Numbered from the stretch's first letter, positions 28,745 through 37,757 are shown. The stretch: 64,000 nt of DNA from Microbacterium sp. Clip185 (GCF_028743715.1 NZ_CP117996.1:1426001-1490000); one strand, 5' to 3'. Notes: generated by a model not told the origin, from the letters alone. Numbers and translations are program-made.

Positions 28745-29968
28745 TCAGCGCGGGCGGCGTGTCCCCGCGGCGCGACGGCGCGTGTTGTCTGTTCCGATGG
28801 CGCCGAGAACCAGTGCCGTCTGGAGGATGAGCGCCTCACGGGGGCCCGTCGCGTCCCAGCCGATCACGTCGGAGACGCGCTTGAGCCGGTACCGCACGGT
28901 GTTCGGGTGCACGAACAGCTCGCGGGCCGTGGCCTCGAGCGAGCGGCCGTTGTCGAGGTAGCTCCACAGCGTCGTGACGAGGTCGGAGCTGTGGGCCTTG
29001 AGCGGGCGGTAGATCCGTTCGACCAGCGTGTGCTTGGCGAGGGGATCCCCTGCCAGTGCCCGCTCGGGCAGCAGGTCGTCGGCCTCGACGGGGCGCGGTG
29101 CATTGCGCCAGGCTCGGGCTACCGCGAACCCGGCGAGGGCGGCACGGGCACTCTGGCCCGCGTCGACGAGTGCGGGAACTGTGGGGCCGAGAACGAGGTG
29201 GCCGGTTCCGAAACCGGGCTCGAGGCGCCGAGCGATCTCGGGGAACGGAAGCTCGGACTGCTCGTCGCCGCCGGCGCGGTGATCAGCGTCGGTACGTCCG
29301 ATCACGAGCACGAGCCGGGACCCCTGCACGCCCACGAGGACATCCACACCCAGCTTGCGCGCCATGCGACGAAGCTGGTCGACGTCGAACTGCGGCGGCG
29401 TTGTTCCGACGAGGACGGAGACTTCGCCGTGTCCGTGCCATCCCAGGGCGGCGATGCGGCTCGGCAGCTCCTCGTCGGCTTCGCCGGTGAGGATCGAGTC
29501 GACGACGAGAGCCTCCAGCCGCGCATCCCACAGGCCGCGTGCCTCTGCGGCGCGTGCGTAGACGTCGGCGGCCGTGAACGCGAGCTCGCGCGAGTAGAGC
29601 AGGATCGCCTCGCGCAGATCCTCCCCCCGGCCCGCGACGCGCTCCTCGGTGACCTCGACGGTTACGCGGATGAGCTGCAGCGTCTGCTGCAGGCTCACCG
29701 ATCGCAGCAGTTCGCGGGGCGCCGCGGCGAAGATGTCTGCGGCAATCCACGGCGTCGCTGTCGGATCGTCGTACCACTGGATGAACGAGGTGATGCCGGC
29801 CTGGGCCACGAGGCCCACCGACGAGCGCCTGGCCGGCGGCATGTCGGCGTACCAGGGCAGCGTGTCTTCGAGGCGCTTGAGAGTGACCGTGGCCAGATCC
29901 CCGGAGATGCGTCGCAACCAGGCGAGTGTCTCCGTCTTGTCCGACGACGACTCCGGGGATCGGCTCAT
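28745..29968 (-). CDS. fasR: PucR/CdaR-family transcriptional regulator, FasR-like
   Basis: 407-residue regulator. The N-terminal and central parts (about 1-310) are a GGDEF-like/sensor region, and the C-terminus (about 335-385) is the PucR-type helix-turn-helix with NGRSLEATARELFVHPNTVR. Its position directly before fabD-fabH-acpP-fabF matches FasR of Streptomyces and the Mycobacterium tuberculosis homologue, which activate these genes in response to acyl-CoA. That activity is inferred by position and family. It starts two bases after the aceE stop, tying it to pyruvate dehydrogenase. Confidence 0.87.
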   Translation of the reverse strand: MSRSPESSSDKTETLAWLRRISGDLATVTLKRLEDTLPWYADMPPARRSSVGLVAQAGITSFIQWYDDPTATPWIAADIFAAAPRELLRSVSLQQTLQLIRVTVEVTEERVAGRGEDLREAILLYSRELAFTAADVYARAAEARGLWDARLEALVVDSILTGEADEELPSRIAALGWHGHGEVSVLVGTTPPQFDVDQLRRMARKLGVDVLVGVQGSRLVLVIGRTDADHRAGGDEQSELPFPEIARRLEPGFGTGHLVLGPTVPALVDAGQSARAALAGFAVARAWRNAPRPVEADDLLPERALAGDPLAKHTLVERIYRPLKAHSSDLVTTLWSYLDNGRSLEATARELFVHPNTVRYRLKRVSDVIGWDATGPREALILQTALVLGAIGTDNTRRRAAGTRRPR

Positions 29969-29970
29969 TC

Positions 29971-32697
29971 TCAGCTCTCGCCGCCGGCGTTGCCGGAGGT
30001 TCCGGCGTTCACGTCGTGCAGGCGGTACTTCTCGATCGCCTGAGCGATGACGGAGCGGTCGAGACGCCCCTCATCAACCAGGCCCTGCAGGGTGCGCACG
30101 ACGATCGAGGGGCCGTCGATCTTGAAGAACCGACGCGCGGCCGCGCGGGTGTCCGAGAAGCCGAAGCCGTCGGCGCCCAGGGTGAGGTAGCGGCCCGGAA
30201 CCCACTGGCGGATCTGATCCTGCACGGCATGCATGAAGTCGCTCACACCCACGACCGGCCCCTGCGCGTCGCGCAGCTTCTCGGTCAGGTAGGCAGTGCG
30301 CGGTTCCGCATCCGGGTTCAGGAAGTTGTGCTGCTCGGCGGCGAGACCGTCGTTGCGCAGCTCGGACCAAGAGGTGACCGACCACACGTCGGCGCTCACG
30401 CCCCAGTCCTCGCTCAGCAGCTTCTGCGCCTCGAGCGCCCACGGCACACCCACGCCGGAGGCGAGGATCTGCGCGCGGTGTCCGTCGCCAGAGGCCTCGG
30501 AGATGCGGTGGATGCCGCGCACGATGCCTTCGACGTCGACGCCCTCCGGCTCAGCGGGCTGCACGATCGGCTCGTTGTAGACCGTGATGTAGTACATGAC
30601 GTTCGGGTCGGGGTGGTTGCCGCCGTACATCCGCTCGATGCCCGAGCGCACGATGTGGGCGATCTCGTAGCCGTAGGCGGGGTCGTACGACACGGTCGCC
30701 GGGTTCGTCGAGGCCAGCAGATGCGAGTGACCGTCGGCGTGCTGGAGTCCCTCACCGGTCAGCGTCGTGCGACCGGCGGTGGCGCCGATGATGAAGCCGC
30801 GGCCCATCTGGTCGCCGACGGCCCACTGGGCGTCGCCCGTGCGCTGGAAGCCGAACATCGAGTAGAAGATGTAGACCGGGATGAGCGGCTGACCGTGCGT
30901 CGCGTACGAGGTGCTCGTGGCGGTGAACGCCGCCATGGCGCCGGCCTCGTTGATGCCGACGTGCATGATCTGGCCCTGCGGGCTCTCCTTGTACGCAAGG
31001 AGCAGCTCGCGGTCGACCGAGGTGTAGTTCTGGCCGTTCGGGTTGTAGATCTTCGCCGTCGGGAAGTAGGCGTCCATACCGAACGTGCGGGCCTCGTCCG
31101 GGATGATCGGAACGATCCGCTCGCCGAAGCCCTTGACGCGCAGCAGGTCCTTCAGCAGGCGCACGAAGGCCATGGTCGTCGCGATCTCCTGCGTGCCCGA
31201 GCCCTTCTTCGGCAGGGCATATGCCTTGTCGTCCGGCAGCTCCAGACCGACGTGCGTGGTGCGGCGCTCGGGGAGGAACCCGCCGAGCTGGCGACGGCGC
31301 TCCACCATGTACCGGATGGTCTCGTCCTGCGCTCCGGGGTTGTAGTACGGAGGCTGGTACGGGTTCTCCTCGAGCTGCGCGTCCGAGACGGGGATGTGCA
31401 TCGCGTCGCGGAAGTGCTTGAGGTCGTCGAGGGTCATCTTCTTCATCTGGTGGGTCGCGTTGCGACCCTCGAAGTGCGGACCCAGGCCGTAGCCCTTGAT
31501 GGTGTGCGCGAGGATGACCGTCGGCTGACCCTTGTGCTCGACAGCCGCCTTGAACGCCGCGTACACCTTGCGGTAGTCGTGGCCGCCACGCTTGAGGTTC
31601 CAGATCTGGTCGTCCGTGTAGTCCTTGACCAGGGCAGCGGCGCGCTCGTCACGACCGAAGAAGTTCTCGCGGATGTACGCGCCGTTCTCAGCCTTGTAGG
31701 TCTGGAAGTCGCCGTCGGGGGTGACGTTCATGAGGTTGAGCAGGGCACCCTGGTCGTCGTTGGCGAGCAGCGAGTCCCACTCGCGGCCCCAGATGACCTT
31801 GATGACGTTCCAGCCCGCACCGCGGAAGAAGCTCTCCAGCTCCTGGATGATCTTTCCGTTGCCGCGGACGGGCCCGTCGAGGCGCTGCAGGTTGCAGTTG
31901 ACGACGAAGGTCAGGTTGTCGAGACCCTCGTTCGCGGCGACCTGGAGCTGGCCGCGGCTCTCGACCTCATCCATCTCGCCGTCGCCGAGGAACGCCCAGA
32001 CGTGCGAGTCGGACAGGTCCTTCATGCCGCGGTTGGTGAGGTACTTGTTCGTCATCGCCTGGTAGATGGCGTTGATCGGGCCGAGGCCCATCGAGACGGT
32101 GGGGAATTGCCAGTACTCGGGCAGCAGGCGCGGGTGCGGGTACGAGGGAAGCCCGAGAGGTGCTGCCGACTTCTCCTGGCGGAAGCCGTCGAGCTGCTGC
32201 TCGCTCAGGCGACCCTCGAGGAAGGACCGCGCGTACATGCCGGGGGAGGCGTGGCCCTGGAAGAAGACCTGGTCGCCGCCGTTCGGGTCGTCGAGGCCGC
32301 GGAAGAAGTGGTTGAAGCCGACCTCATAGAGGGCTGCCGACGAGGCATAGGTCGAGATGTGGCCACCGACGCCGATGCCCGGGCGCTGCGCGCGGTGCAC
32401 GGTCATGGCCGCGTTCCAGCGGATCCATGCGCGGTAGCGGCGCTCGACCTCCTCGTCGCCGGGGAAGTCCGGCTCGTTCTCGGGGGCGATCGTGTTGATG
32501 TAGTCGGTGGTGGGAACCATCGGCACACCGAGGTGCAGCTCACGCGAGTCCTGGAGGAGGCTCAGCATGATCTCGCGACCGCGCCCGCGGCCCTTCGCCT
32601 GGACGAGCTGCTCCAGCGACTCGCGCCATTCCGCGGTCTCTTCCGGATCGCTGTCGAGGGGGCCCTGCGAGTACGGATCCTGTTGGTTGACAGTCAC
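29971..32697 (-). CDS. aceE: Pyruvate dehydrogenase E1 component, homodimeric
   Basis: 908-residue thiamine-diphosphate enzyme that decarboxylates pyruvate and acetylates the lipoyl group of E2. Length and order of segments match Ace[14 protein letters not shown] for the ThDP-binding GDG...N region, [12 protein letters not shown], and [17 protein letters not shown] in the second half. GTG at 32697 gives the family start, with GAAAGG upstream; the frame is open beyond it but non-coding. The E2 and lpd genes lie at 60954-64000. Acetyl-CoA made here feeds the downstream fab genes. Confidence 0.96.
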   Translation of the reverse strand: MTVNQQDPYSQGPLDSDPEETAEWRESLEQLVQAKGRGRGREIMLSLLQDSRELHLGVPMVPTTDYINTIAPENEPDFPGDEEVERRYRAWIRWNAAMTVHRAQRPGIGVGGHISTYASSAALYEVGFNHFFRGLDDPNGGDQVFFQGHASPGMYARSFLEGRLSEQQLDGFRQEKSAAPLGLPSYPHPRLLPEYWQFPTVSMGLGPINAIYQAMTNKYLTNRGMKDLSDSHVWAFLGDGEMDEVESRGQLQVAANEGLDNLTFVVNCNLQRLDGPVRGNGKIIQELESFFRGAGWNVIKVIWGREWDSLLANDDQGALLNLMNVTPDGDFQTYKAENGAYIRENFFGRDERAAALVKDYTDDQIWNLKRGGHDYRKVYAAFKAAVEHKGQPTVILAHTIKGYGLGPHFEGRNATHQMKKMTLDDLKHFRDAMHIPVSDAQLEENPYQPPYYNPGAQDETIRYMVERRRQLGGFLPERRTTHVGLELPDDKAYALPKKGSGTQEIATTMAFVRLLKDLLRVKGFGERIVPIIPDEARTFGMDAYFPTAKIYNPNGQNYTSVDRELLLAYKESPQGQIMHVGINEAGAMAAFTATSTSYATHGQPLIPVYIFYSMFGFQRTGDAQWAVGDQMGRGFIIGATAGRTTLTGEGLQHADGHSHLLASTNPATVSYDPAYGYEIAHIVRSGIERMYGGNHPDPNVMYYITVYNEPIVQPAEPEGVDVEGIVRGIHRISEASGDGHRAQILASGVGVPWALEAQKLLSEDWGVSADVWSVTSWSELRNDGLAAEQHNFLNPDAEPRTAYLTEKLRDAQGPVVGVSDFMHAVQDQIRQWVPGRYLTLGADGFGFSDTRAAARRFFKIDGPSIVVRTLQGLVDEGRLDRSVIAQAIEKYRLHDVNAGTSGNAGGES

Positions 32698-32867
32698 GAG
32701 ACGCCTTTCATCACACGGCAGGTCTTGCCGGAAGGAACCATCGGGTTGGTGCGAGCCTTGTCGGCAGTGGACAAATGCACCATCGTCCAGCTTAGCGAGT
32801 GTGTAGACGCCCCCGGGTGACATGGCGAATCGGCCCCAGGCCTGGCGCCGCCTAGACTGTCCACGAA

Positions 32868-32940
32868 GGGCCTTTAGCTCAGCTGGTAGAGCGCCACGTT
32901 TACACCGTGGATGTCGTCGGTTCGATCCCGGCAGGGCCCA
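32868..32940 (+). tRNA. tRNA-Val (TAC anticodon)
   Basis: A 73-base cloverleaf with acceptor GGGCCTT/AGGGCCC, D-arm GCTC/GAGC, anticodon stem CCACG/CGTGG around loop TTTACAC, and T-arm GTCGG-TTCGATC-CCGGC. The discriminator is A and CCA is not encoded. TAGACT at 32853-32858 is a likely -10. It lies immediately before the WXG100 cassette, but I saw no second copy of its 3' end. Confidence 0.97.
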
Positions 32941-33085
32941 CCGTATGCGGCAGCGAGGGTGAAGCACACCGGTCGGGGGGGCGCGCGTCGCGAAGGCAAT
33001 ATCGCACTTCTCCACATCCTGACAACAGCCGGATTCGCGCGGGCCGATCGTGACATCATCGGGCTGAGTGCGAAGGGGGAGCGCC

Positions 33086-33379
33086 ATGACAGGTGAGCTC
33101 AGAGTCGGCGGCTCGCGTATCGAGCTGCTCGTTGCGGAGATGGAGCGTGCGCGTGCGGAGATCGCGCGCATCCTCGACGGGTTGAAAGCGGAACTCGACC
33201 GTCTCAGCGGTGAGTGGAGCGGCGACGCCCACCAGGCCTACAAGATCGCCCAGGAGCGCTGGATCGCCAGTATGGCGCAGCTCCACGACGAGTTGGAGCG
33301 CATCCGCCGGCGCACCGAGGAGTCGAACGAGGTCTTCAGCGACGCCCAGCGCGCTACCCAGCGGCTGTGGAGCCAGTGA
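33086..33379 (+). CDS. WXG100-family protein
   Basis: 97-residue helical-hairpin protein with W44-S-G46 at the turn, the WXG signature of type VII secretion substrates. Both helices are strongly amphipathic (Glu/Arg-rich first helix, second ending in QRLWSQ). It lacks an obvious C-terminal YxxxD/E secretion signal, so it may be exported as a heterodimer with a partner carrying one. ATG at 33086 follows AAGGGGGAG. The stop overlaps the next gene (TGATG). No secretion machinery genes are present in the window. Confidence 0.78.
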   Translation: MTGELRVGGSRIELLVAEMERARAEIARILDGLKAELDRLSGEWSGDAHQAYKIAQERWIASMAQLHDELERIRRRTEESNEVFSDAQRATQRLWSQ

Positions 33380-34038
33380 TGGCGGAGATGGCAGACATCC
33401 AGCAGCGCCTCAGTGAGCTTTACCGCGATGATCCGGACGTGTGGATGCAGGGGGACGAGTCCGAATCCATCCGTGTGTCGGTCGATGGCGACGGCAAGGT
33501 CGACGCCGTGCGCTTCGCGCAGAACTGGTGGCAGCGCGTGCGGCCCGAGGATGCCGGCGCGGTCGTTCTGACGCTCGTTCAGGCGAGCCGCGCGGCACGG
33601 GGCGAGACCGCCACCGAACTCGGTGCCGATGATGCGGTGCGGCAGCGTGCGAGCGACGCGACGTCGAGCTTCGTGCCGCTTCAGAAGCCCTCCAGTGACC
33701 GGCATGAGCTTATGGGCCGACTCGAGACGGTGCTGACGGCGTTCGCGCAACTCGATACCTACCGGCAATCGGTGATGGAGGCGGCGCGCGAGACCGTCGA
33801 GCTCCGCAGCCCGTCCGGCGAGGTGACGCTGGAAGTCGTGGGCACCGGAGTCCGGCGTCTCACCATCGATGCACGGAACGCGCAGTTCACCCCCGAGGCG
33901 CAACTCGAACGGGAGATCGTCGATCTGTTCGCTCGGGCTCGTGAGCAGCTGGACGTGCGGCAACAGGAAGCGCTCGATGGCCTTCCCGAGCTGAGCGCTG
34001 TGGTGAGAGAGGTCCACGCGGCCGAAGGACGCGTGTGA
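33379..34038 (+). CDS. YbaB/EbfC-like protein, apparently two tandem domains
   Basis: 219-residue cytoplasmic protein. The C-terminal part (about 115-205) matches the YbaB/EbfC pattern: a long helix, a beta strand pair around SGEVTLEVVGTGVRRLTIDA, then a helix. The first 75 residues repeat that pattern (SIRVSVDGDGKVDAVRFAQNWW, then a helix), suggesting a duplication. YbaB proteins bind DNA, and YbaB-like proteins such as EspL occur in ESX loci as chaperone-like partners. It is translationally coupled to the WXG100 gene, so a chaperone role for the cassette is a fair inference. Confidence 0.65.
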   Translation: MAEMADIQQRLSELYRDDPDVWMQGDESESIRVSVDGDGKVDAVRFAQNWWQRVRPEDAGAVVLTLVQASRAARGETATELGADDAVRQRASDATSSFVPLQKPSSDRHELMGRLETVLTAFAQLDTYRQSVMEAARETVELRSPSGEVTLEVVGTGVRRLTIDARNAQFTPEAQLEREIVDLFARAREQLDVRQQEALDGLPELSAVVREVHAAEGRV

Positions 34039-34079
34039 GCGCGCGTGCTCACTGAAGCTCTCGATACATAGGAGGAACG

Positions 34080-34391
34080 ATGAGTCATCAGGACTACGAG
34101 GCCGCGCTCGACGACCTCAAGCAGGATGCCACCGCGTGGAGCACGCTGTCCGGGACGTTCGCCGATGTGCGCACGATCGCAGACGGCTGCGAGCTCGGCC
34201 GCTACGAGATGGACGGATTCGGCCACATGTCCGGCGCCGAGGCCAACTACAACACCGCGCAACAGACGATCTACACCCTCATCGACAGCGCCGTCGCCGA
34301 GTTGCAGAGCGTTTCCGACAAGCTGCTCGAGACCAAGCGGAACTACGAGGCCGCCGACGGCTACTCGCAGTGGCTGCTCGATCAGGGCTGA
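34080..34391 (+). CDS. EspC-like type VII secretion target
   Basis: 103-residue helical protein resembling the T7SS EspC/ESX-associated family. It has two long helices and ends in NYEAADGYSQWLLDQG, in which Y89-x3-D93 fits the YxxxD/E general secretion signal of type VII substrates. A possible Cys37 lies in the inter-helix region. TAGGAGGAA upstream of the ATG is a strong ribosome site. It may pair with the WXG100 protein, but this is inference from neighbourhood. Confidence 0.65.
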   Translation: MSHQDYEAALDDLKQDATAWSTLSGTFADVRTIADGCELGRYEMDGFGHMSGAEANYNTAQQTIYTLIDSAVAELQSVSDKLLETKRNYEAADGYSQWLLDQG

Positions 34392-34419
34392 GTCTGAGTA
34401 CGGGGAACGAGGAGACACC

Positions 34420-35190
34420 GTGACAACTGTCATTCCTAGTGATCAGGGCACCTTCGACTCATTGGTCAAGGGCGTCACCGACGGCATCGATGACATGCGC
34501 GAAAACCTCGACGAGTGCGTCGAGACCTTCAACCGCAAGAAGGACGACATCTCGTTGTGGGAGAAGTTCATGGAGTGGTTCATGGACCGCATGGGGGAGG
34601 TGCGCGACAAGCTGCAGATCGCCGTGGAGAAGTTCGGTGAGTTCTTGGCGACCATCGCCGACTACCTCAGCCCGGGCAACCCGTTCGCGATGTACGCGAA
34701 ACAGGACGAGTGGATCCTCGTCAAGCAGAAGATCAGTGGTTCTCGCACGACCATCACGGCGGACTACCTCAAAGCAGACACGAGCTGGAAGGGTGACCCC
34801 GGTGACGGGTACGGCGCGCTCGCGGGCCGTCAGAGCACCGCGATGGAGACCGTCGTCGGCTACGTCGACGGGATGATCGACTTCCTGAGCGACTATGCGC
34901 AGAAGATCCTGAACACGTGGATCGACTTCGCAAAGCGCATTGCCACCTACGTGCTCGACCAGATCAACGCGGGCGCCTCCTTCATCACCGCTGACCCGTT
35001 GGAGTGGCTGGACGCTGTGCCGAAGATCGTAACGGTGTGCACGAATCTCGCTCAGCTCGGCGTGGATGCCGTGGCCTCGTTCGGCACCAACTTCACGGAT
35101 TCCAAAGCTAAGGCGGATCAGCTGAAGCAGGAGATGGCGAACCTCTACGGCTTCCCGAACGGCAGCTGGCCCGCTGCGACTCTGGGCTGA
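34420..35190 (+). CDS. WXG-containing helical protein, putative type VII cargo
   Basis: 256-residue, almost all-helical protein. The central part (about 95-175) looks like a WXG100 fold, with W123-K-G125 between two helices; the first 90 residues form another helical hairpin and the last 80 are helical and moderately hydrophobic. No toxin motif is recognised. GTG at 34420 follows GAGGAGA. Base composition is unusual: a hand count over 34501-34620 gives 68 G/C of 120, against 46 of 60 in 33541-33600, suggesting transfer or constraint. Confidence 0.6.
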   Translation: MTTVIPSDQGTFDSLVKGVTDGIDDMRENLDECVETFNRKKDDISLWEKFMEWFMDRMGEVRDKLQIAVEKFGEFLATIADYLSPGNPFAMYAKQDEWILVKQKISGSRTTITADYLKADTSWKGDPGDGYGALAGRQSTAMETVVGYVDGMIDFLSDYAQKILNTWIDFAKRIATYVLDQINAGASFITADPLEWLDAVPKIVTVCTNLAQLGVDAVASFGTNFTDSKAKADQLKQEMANLYGFPNGSWPAATLG

Positions 35191-35192
35191 TC

Positions 35193-35912
35193 ATGACGCG
35201 CGCACCGTTGCATCTACGCCTGCCGCTGGCCGGTTTGCTGCTGGCCGTGGCTCTCGGCGTCTCCGCCTGCGCTCCCTCGGTGGCGCCGCTGGACGGGCCA
35301 CCGGAGTTCGATGCGAAGACGGCGGGTATCCCGGGTCAGGTCGAGACCTTCTTCGGCTATCTTGCGGGAGGACAGGCGACAGCGGCGTTGCGGATGACCG
35401 ATCTCGCAATCGATGAGAGCGCTGCGGATGCTCCGTTTCTCGGCGACGAGGTGTACGAGACTCTGACGGATCGGCCGACGCTCAAGAATGTGGGCGAGCC
35501 GAAGATCTCCGACGATGGCGATGACGCCGAAATCGATGTCACGTATGCCGTGGGGGCCGACGAGCGGTCGGAGACCGTGCGACTCGAGTTCGTGGAGAAG
35601 AGCGGCGGCGTGCCGGAGCACTGGGTCTTGCTCGTCGATTCGGGGTCGGAGGGCTTCGATGCGACGGGCACTTCCGACCTGCCCTCCGGTACGCGCTACA
35701 GCGTGAACGGGGTGGACGTCACCTCAGCGTTCGAGAACCTGTCCGGGTCGTCGCCGCGTGTCATGGCGTTCGCCGGGACCTACCCGCTGGAGATCACTGT
35801 GCCCGGCGCGACGCCGATGACCGAGACGATCACCGTCGATGTCGACACGCTCTTCGGCACGACGAGCGCCGACGGGAAGCTGTCTGGGTTCGCCGACTCG
35901 CTCGGCGGCTGA
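35193..35912 (+). CDS. Putative lipoprotein of unknown function
   Basis: 239-residue exported protein. A signal peptide ends in the lipobox VSAC with C26 as the lipidated residue. The mature part has a first segment resembling an NTF2-like/DUF4878 fold (about 45-145), then a beta-rich segment (about 150-239). It starts two bases after the WXG-containing gene and is presumably co-expressed. A surface role in the type VII-like cassette is inferred from position only. Confidence 0.7.
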   Translation: MTRAPLHLRLPLAGLLLAVALGVSACAPSVAPLDGPPEFDAKTAGIPGQVETFFGYLAGGQATAALRMTDLAIDESAADAPFLGDEVYETLTDRPTLKNVGEPKISDDGDDAEIDVTYAVGADERSETVRLEFVEKSGGVPEHWVLLVDSGSEGFDATGTSDLPSGTRYSVNGVDVTSAFENLSGSSPRVMAFAGTYPLEITVPGATPMTETITVDVDTLFGTTSADGKLSGFADSLGG

Positions 35913-35957
35913 GGTGCGAGAAACCCCGAGGCGCTTCGCTGTCGCTGCTGACCTCAC

Positions 35958-36920
35958 GTGAACGCATCCGGACCCGTACCCCGCTCGCGGCTCTCGCGTG
36001 AACTCTTGGCGGATCAGCCACATTGGAAGGGCGTCCCGGAGAAACTCGACCGAGCGTGGGCGTGGCTGGAATCGCACCCCGTCGCCTGGGCTTTCGAGCT
36101 CACTGCATCCCTGTCGGTCTCCGAGTGGTTCGACGGTGAGGCGCCCGAGGACGTCCTGCCCTTCGCCGTGGTCAGTGGCGACGGTTCGCTCGCCGCGCTG
36201 TGGCTCGACGGCGAACGGATGCGGGTCGTCCTCCTCGGCTCGGAGGGTGACGGTTACGTACTGGCGGATGACGCCGAGCAGTTCGTACAGCTGCTCGCGA
36301 TCGGTTACGACGAGCTGACGCGCGACGAACTGGGGCGGCCGCCGGCGAACGTCGACGCCGTGGCCGCCGCGGGGAAGTTCCGGACCTGGGTCCGCGGCGA
36401 GCTTGGGCTCGAGGTGCCGCCGGAATGGCCCGCTGTCGGCGACGACGAGTTCACGATGTGGCTGGATGCTCGGTTCGGCAAGGAGCCCACGATCGGGCCT
36501 GCGCCCGCGGGGGAGGCTGCGCAGACGGAGATCGGCGGTGACGTCGACACGCTCATCTCGATGCTCGGACGACCCGACGGTGCGGCGGTGACCGAGGATC
36601 TGGGCGCTCTTCTGGGCCGTCCGCTCAAGGCCAGGCTTCGCGCGTCGTCGCGTGGACTGCGCCGCGCGGGAATGGAGGTCGAGTCGGACCGGTACGGCAT
36701 CCAGACGGTCTGGATCGCACTCGCCGACTACCCGCATCCCGACCGGCTGGTCGCGGGGCTCGGTTCCGAATCGACGAAAGCGGATGTCCTCGCACTTCTC
36801 GGAGTGCCCGAACGAGAAGGCGAGACCTGGGTGCGCTACATCGTGCGCGGCCGGTACATGCACCTGGAGATGGAGAACGGGACGCTGGCGCGAGTGACCC
36901 TGATGACCGGCGCACCCTGA
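35958..36920 (+). CDS. SUKH/SMI1-KNR4-like protein with extra C-terminal domain
   Basis: 320-residue cytoplasmic protein. Residues about 35-120 show the SUKH pattern: PFAVVSGDGSLAALWLDG, then VVLLGSEGDGYVLA and a helix ending in LLAIGYDEL. SUKH proteins are frequent immunity proteins against secreted toxins. The C-terminal third (about 190-320) is a separate domain of two similar segments, each starting with a short helix after a Leu-Gly turn. The start is GTG at 35958 with no clear ribosome site. It closes the cassette, where an immunity or regulatory protein would be expected. Confidence 0.5.
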   Translation: MNASGPVPRSRLSRELLADQPHWKGVPEKLDRAWAWLESHPVAWAFELTASLSVSEWFDGEAPEDVLPFAVVSGDGSLAALWLDGERMRVVLLGSEGDGYVLADDAEQFVQLLAIGYDELTRDELGRPPANVDAVAAAGKFRTWVRGELGLEVPPEWPAVGDDEFTMWLDARFGKEPTIGPAPAGEAAQTEIGGDVDTLISMLGRPDGAAVTEDLGALLGRPLKARLRASSRGLRRAGMEVESDRYGIQTVWIALADYPHPDRLVAGLGSESTKADVLALLGVPEREGETWVRYIVRGRYMHLEMENGTLARVTLMTGAP

Positions 36921-36931
36921 CCGCCATCCAC

Positions 36932-37708
36932 TCAGGCTGCGAAGGCGGCCGGGGTGGTGCCGAGTGTGCGGCGGAAATGACGGGTGAGATGAGCCTGATC
37001 GTGGAAGCCGCTGCGGGCCGCGGTCTCCGCCGGAGATACTCCGGCGAGCAGGAGATGTCGCGCACGGTCGATGCGACGGCCGATGACGTACCGGTGCGGC
37101 GGGATGCCGTACGTCCGCGAGAAGACACGCACCAGGTGGCTCGGGTGTGCATCGAGGAGGCCGGCGGCCTCGTCGATGGTGAACGGTTCGGCCAGACGGT
37201 CGTCGAGCATGGTCCGCAGCCGTCGGGCAAGCGGTGCATCGGCGCGCGTCACGATCTCTGTGCCCAGATGTCGCTGGATCAGATCGCCGAGACGCAGCAC
37301 GACGCCTTCCGCGACCAGGGAGTCACCCCGTGTGCTGAGCGCACGGTGGATCTGTTCGATCATGGCCCGAGAACGAGCTCCCGTGAGAGAGGGGCGGCGA
37401 GCGGATGCCCCGATCAGTCCCGCGGGCAGCCAACACTCGTCGAGGTACAGCACGCGCTTGCGGAAGGCAGTCCCGCGCGTCTCTGACTGTCCGTCGTGCG
37501 CGACGTGCGGCGGCAGGATGGTCACGCTGGCCGCATCCGCATGCTGACGGCGTCCGTCCAGGTCGTACACGACCGCACCGGTGTCGATCGACAGCACTGT
37601 CCAGGCGTCGTGCGTGTGCGCGGGATACGCGTGCTCGGCGAAGGTCGCATGCAGCACCTCTTGGACGAGCGGGACCCCCGGACGCCACGCCGTCACCCGC
37701 TCGGTCAT
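36932..37708 (-). CDS. AraC-family transcriptional regulator
   Basis: 258-residue regulator with an N-terminal cupin-like ligand domain (about 10-140, with HAYPAHTHDAW) and a C-terminal double helix-turn-helix (about 160-255, ending SGFHDQAHLTRHFRRTLGTTPAAF). This architecture is typical of AraC proteins controlling a divergent gene. The divergent DUF2000 gene starts 50 bases away, with a 16-bp palindrome between. Ligand unknown. Confidence 0.9.
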   Translation of the reverse strand: MTERVTAWRPGVPLVQEVLHATFAEHAYPAHTHDAWTVLSIDTGAVVYDLDGRRQHADAASVTILPPHVAHDGQSETRGTAFRKRVLYLDECWLPAGLIGASARRPSLTGARSRAMIEQIHRALSTRGDSLVAEGVVLRLGDLIQRHLGTEIVTRADAPLARRLRTMLDDRLAEPFTIDEAAGLLDAHPSHLVRVFSRTYGIPPHRYVIGRRIDRARHLLLAGVSPAETAARSGFHDQAHLTRHFRRTLGTTPAAFAA

Positions 37709-37726
37709 GCAAGAAACGTACAAGAC

Positions 37727-37742
37727 CCGCGACCGGTCGCGG
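37727..37742. promoter_or_regulatory. 16-bp perfect palindrome in the araC/DUF2000 divergent promoter
   Basis: CCGCGACCGGTCGCGG is a perfect palindrome centred in the 49-base gap between the divergent start codons. It is a candidate operator for the AraC-family regulator or another dimeric protein. AraC proteins usually bind direct repeats, which weakens the link. Confidence 0.4.
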
Positions 37743-37757
37743 CGCGACGATGAACGG

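Noticed and set aside
29926..32820. A 964-codon open frame on the plus strand, opposite aceE
   Set aside because: It is antisense to the complete aceE gene, is Arg/Val/Leu/Asp-biased with no recognisable motif, and is the usual long shadow frame of a G+C-rich gene.
32868..36920. tRNA-Val as the attachment site of an integrated element carrying the WXG cassette
   Set aside because: No repeat of the tRNA 3' end was seen downstream and there is no integrase or mobility gene.
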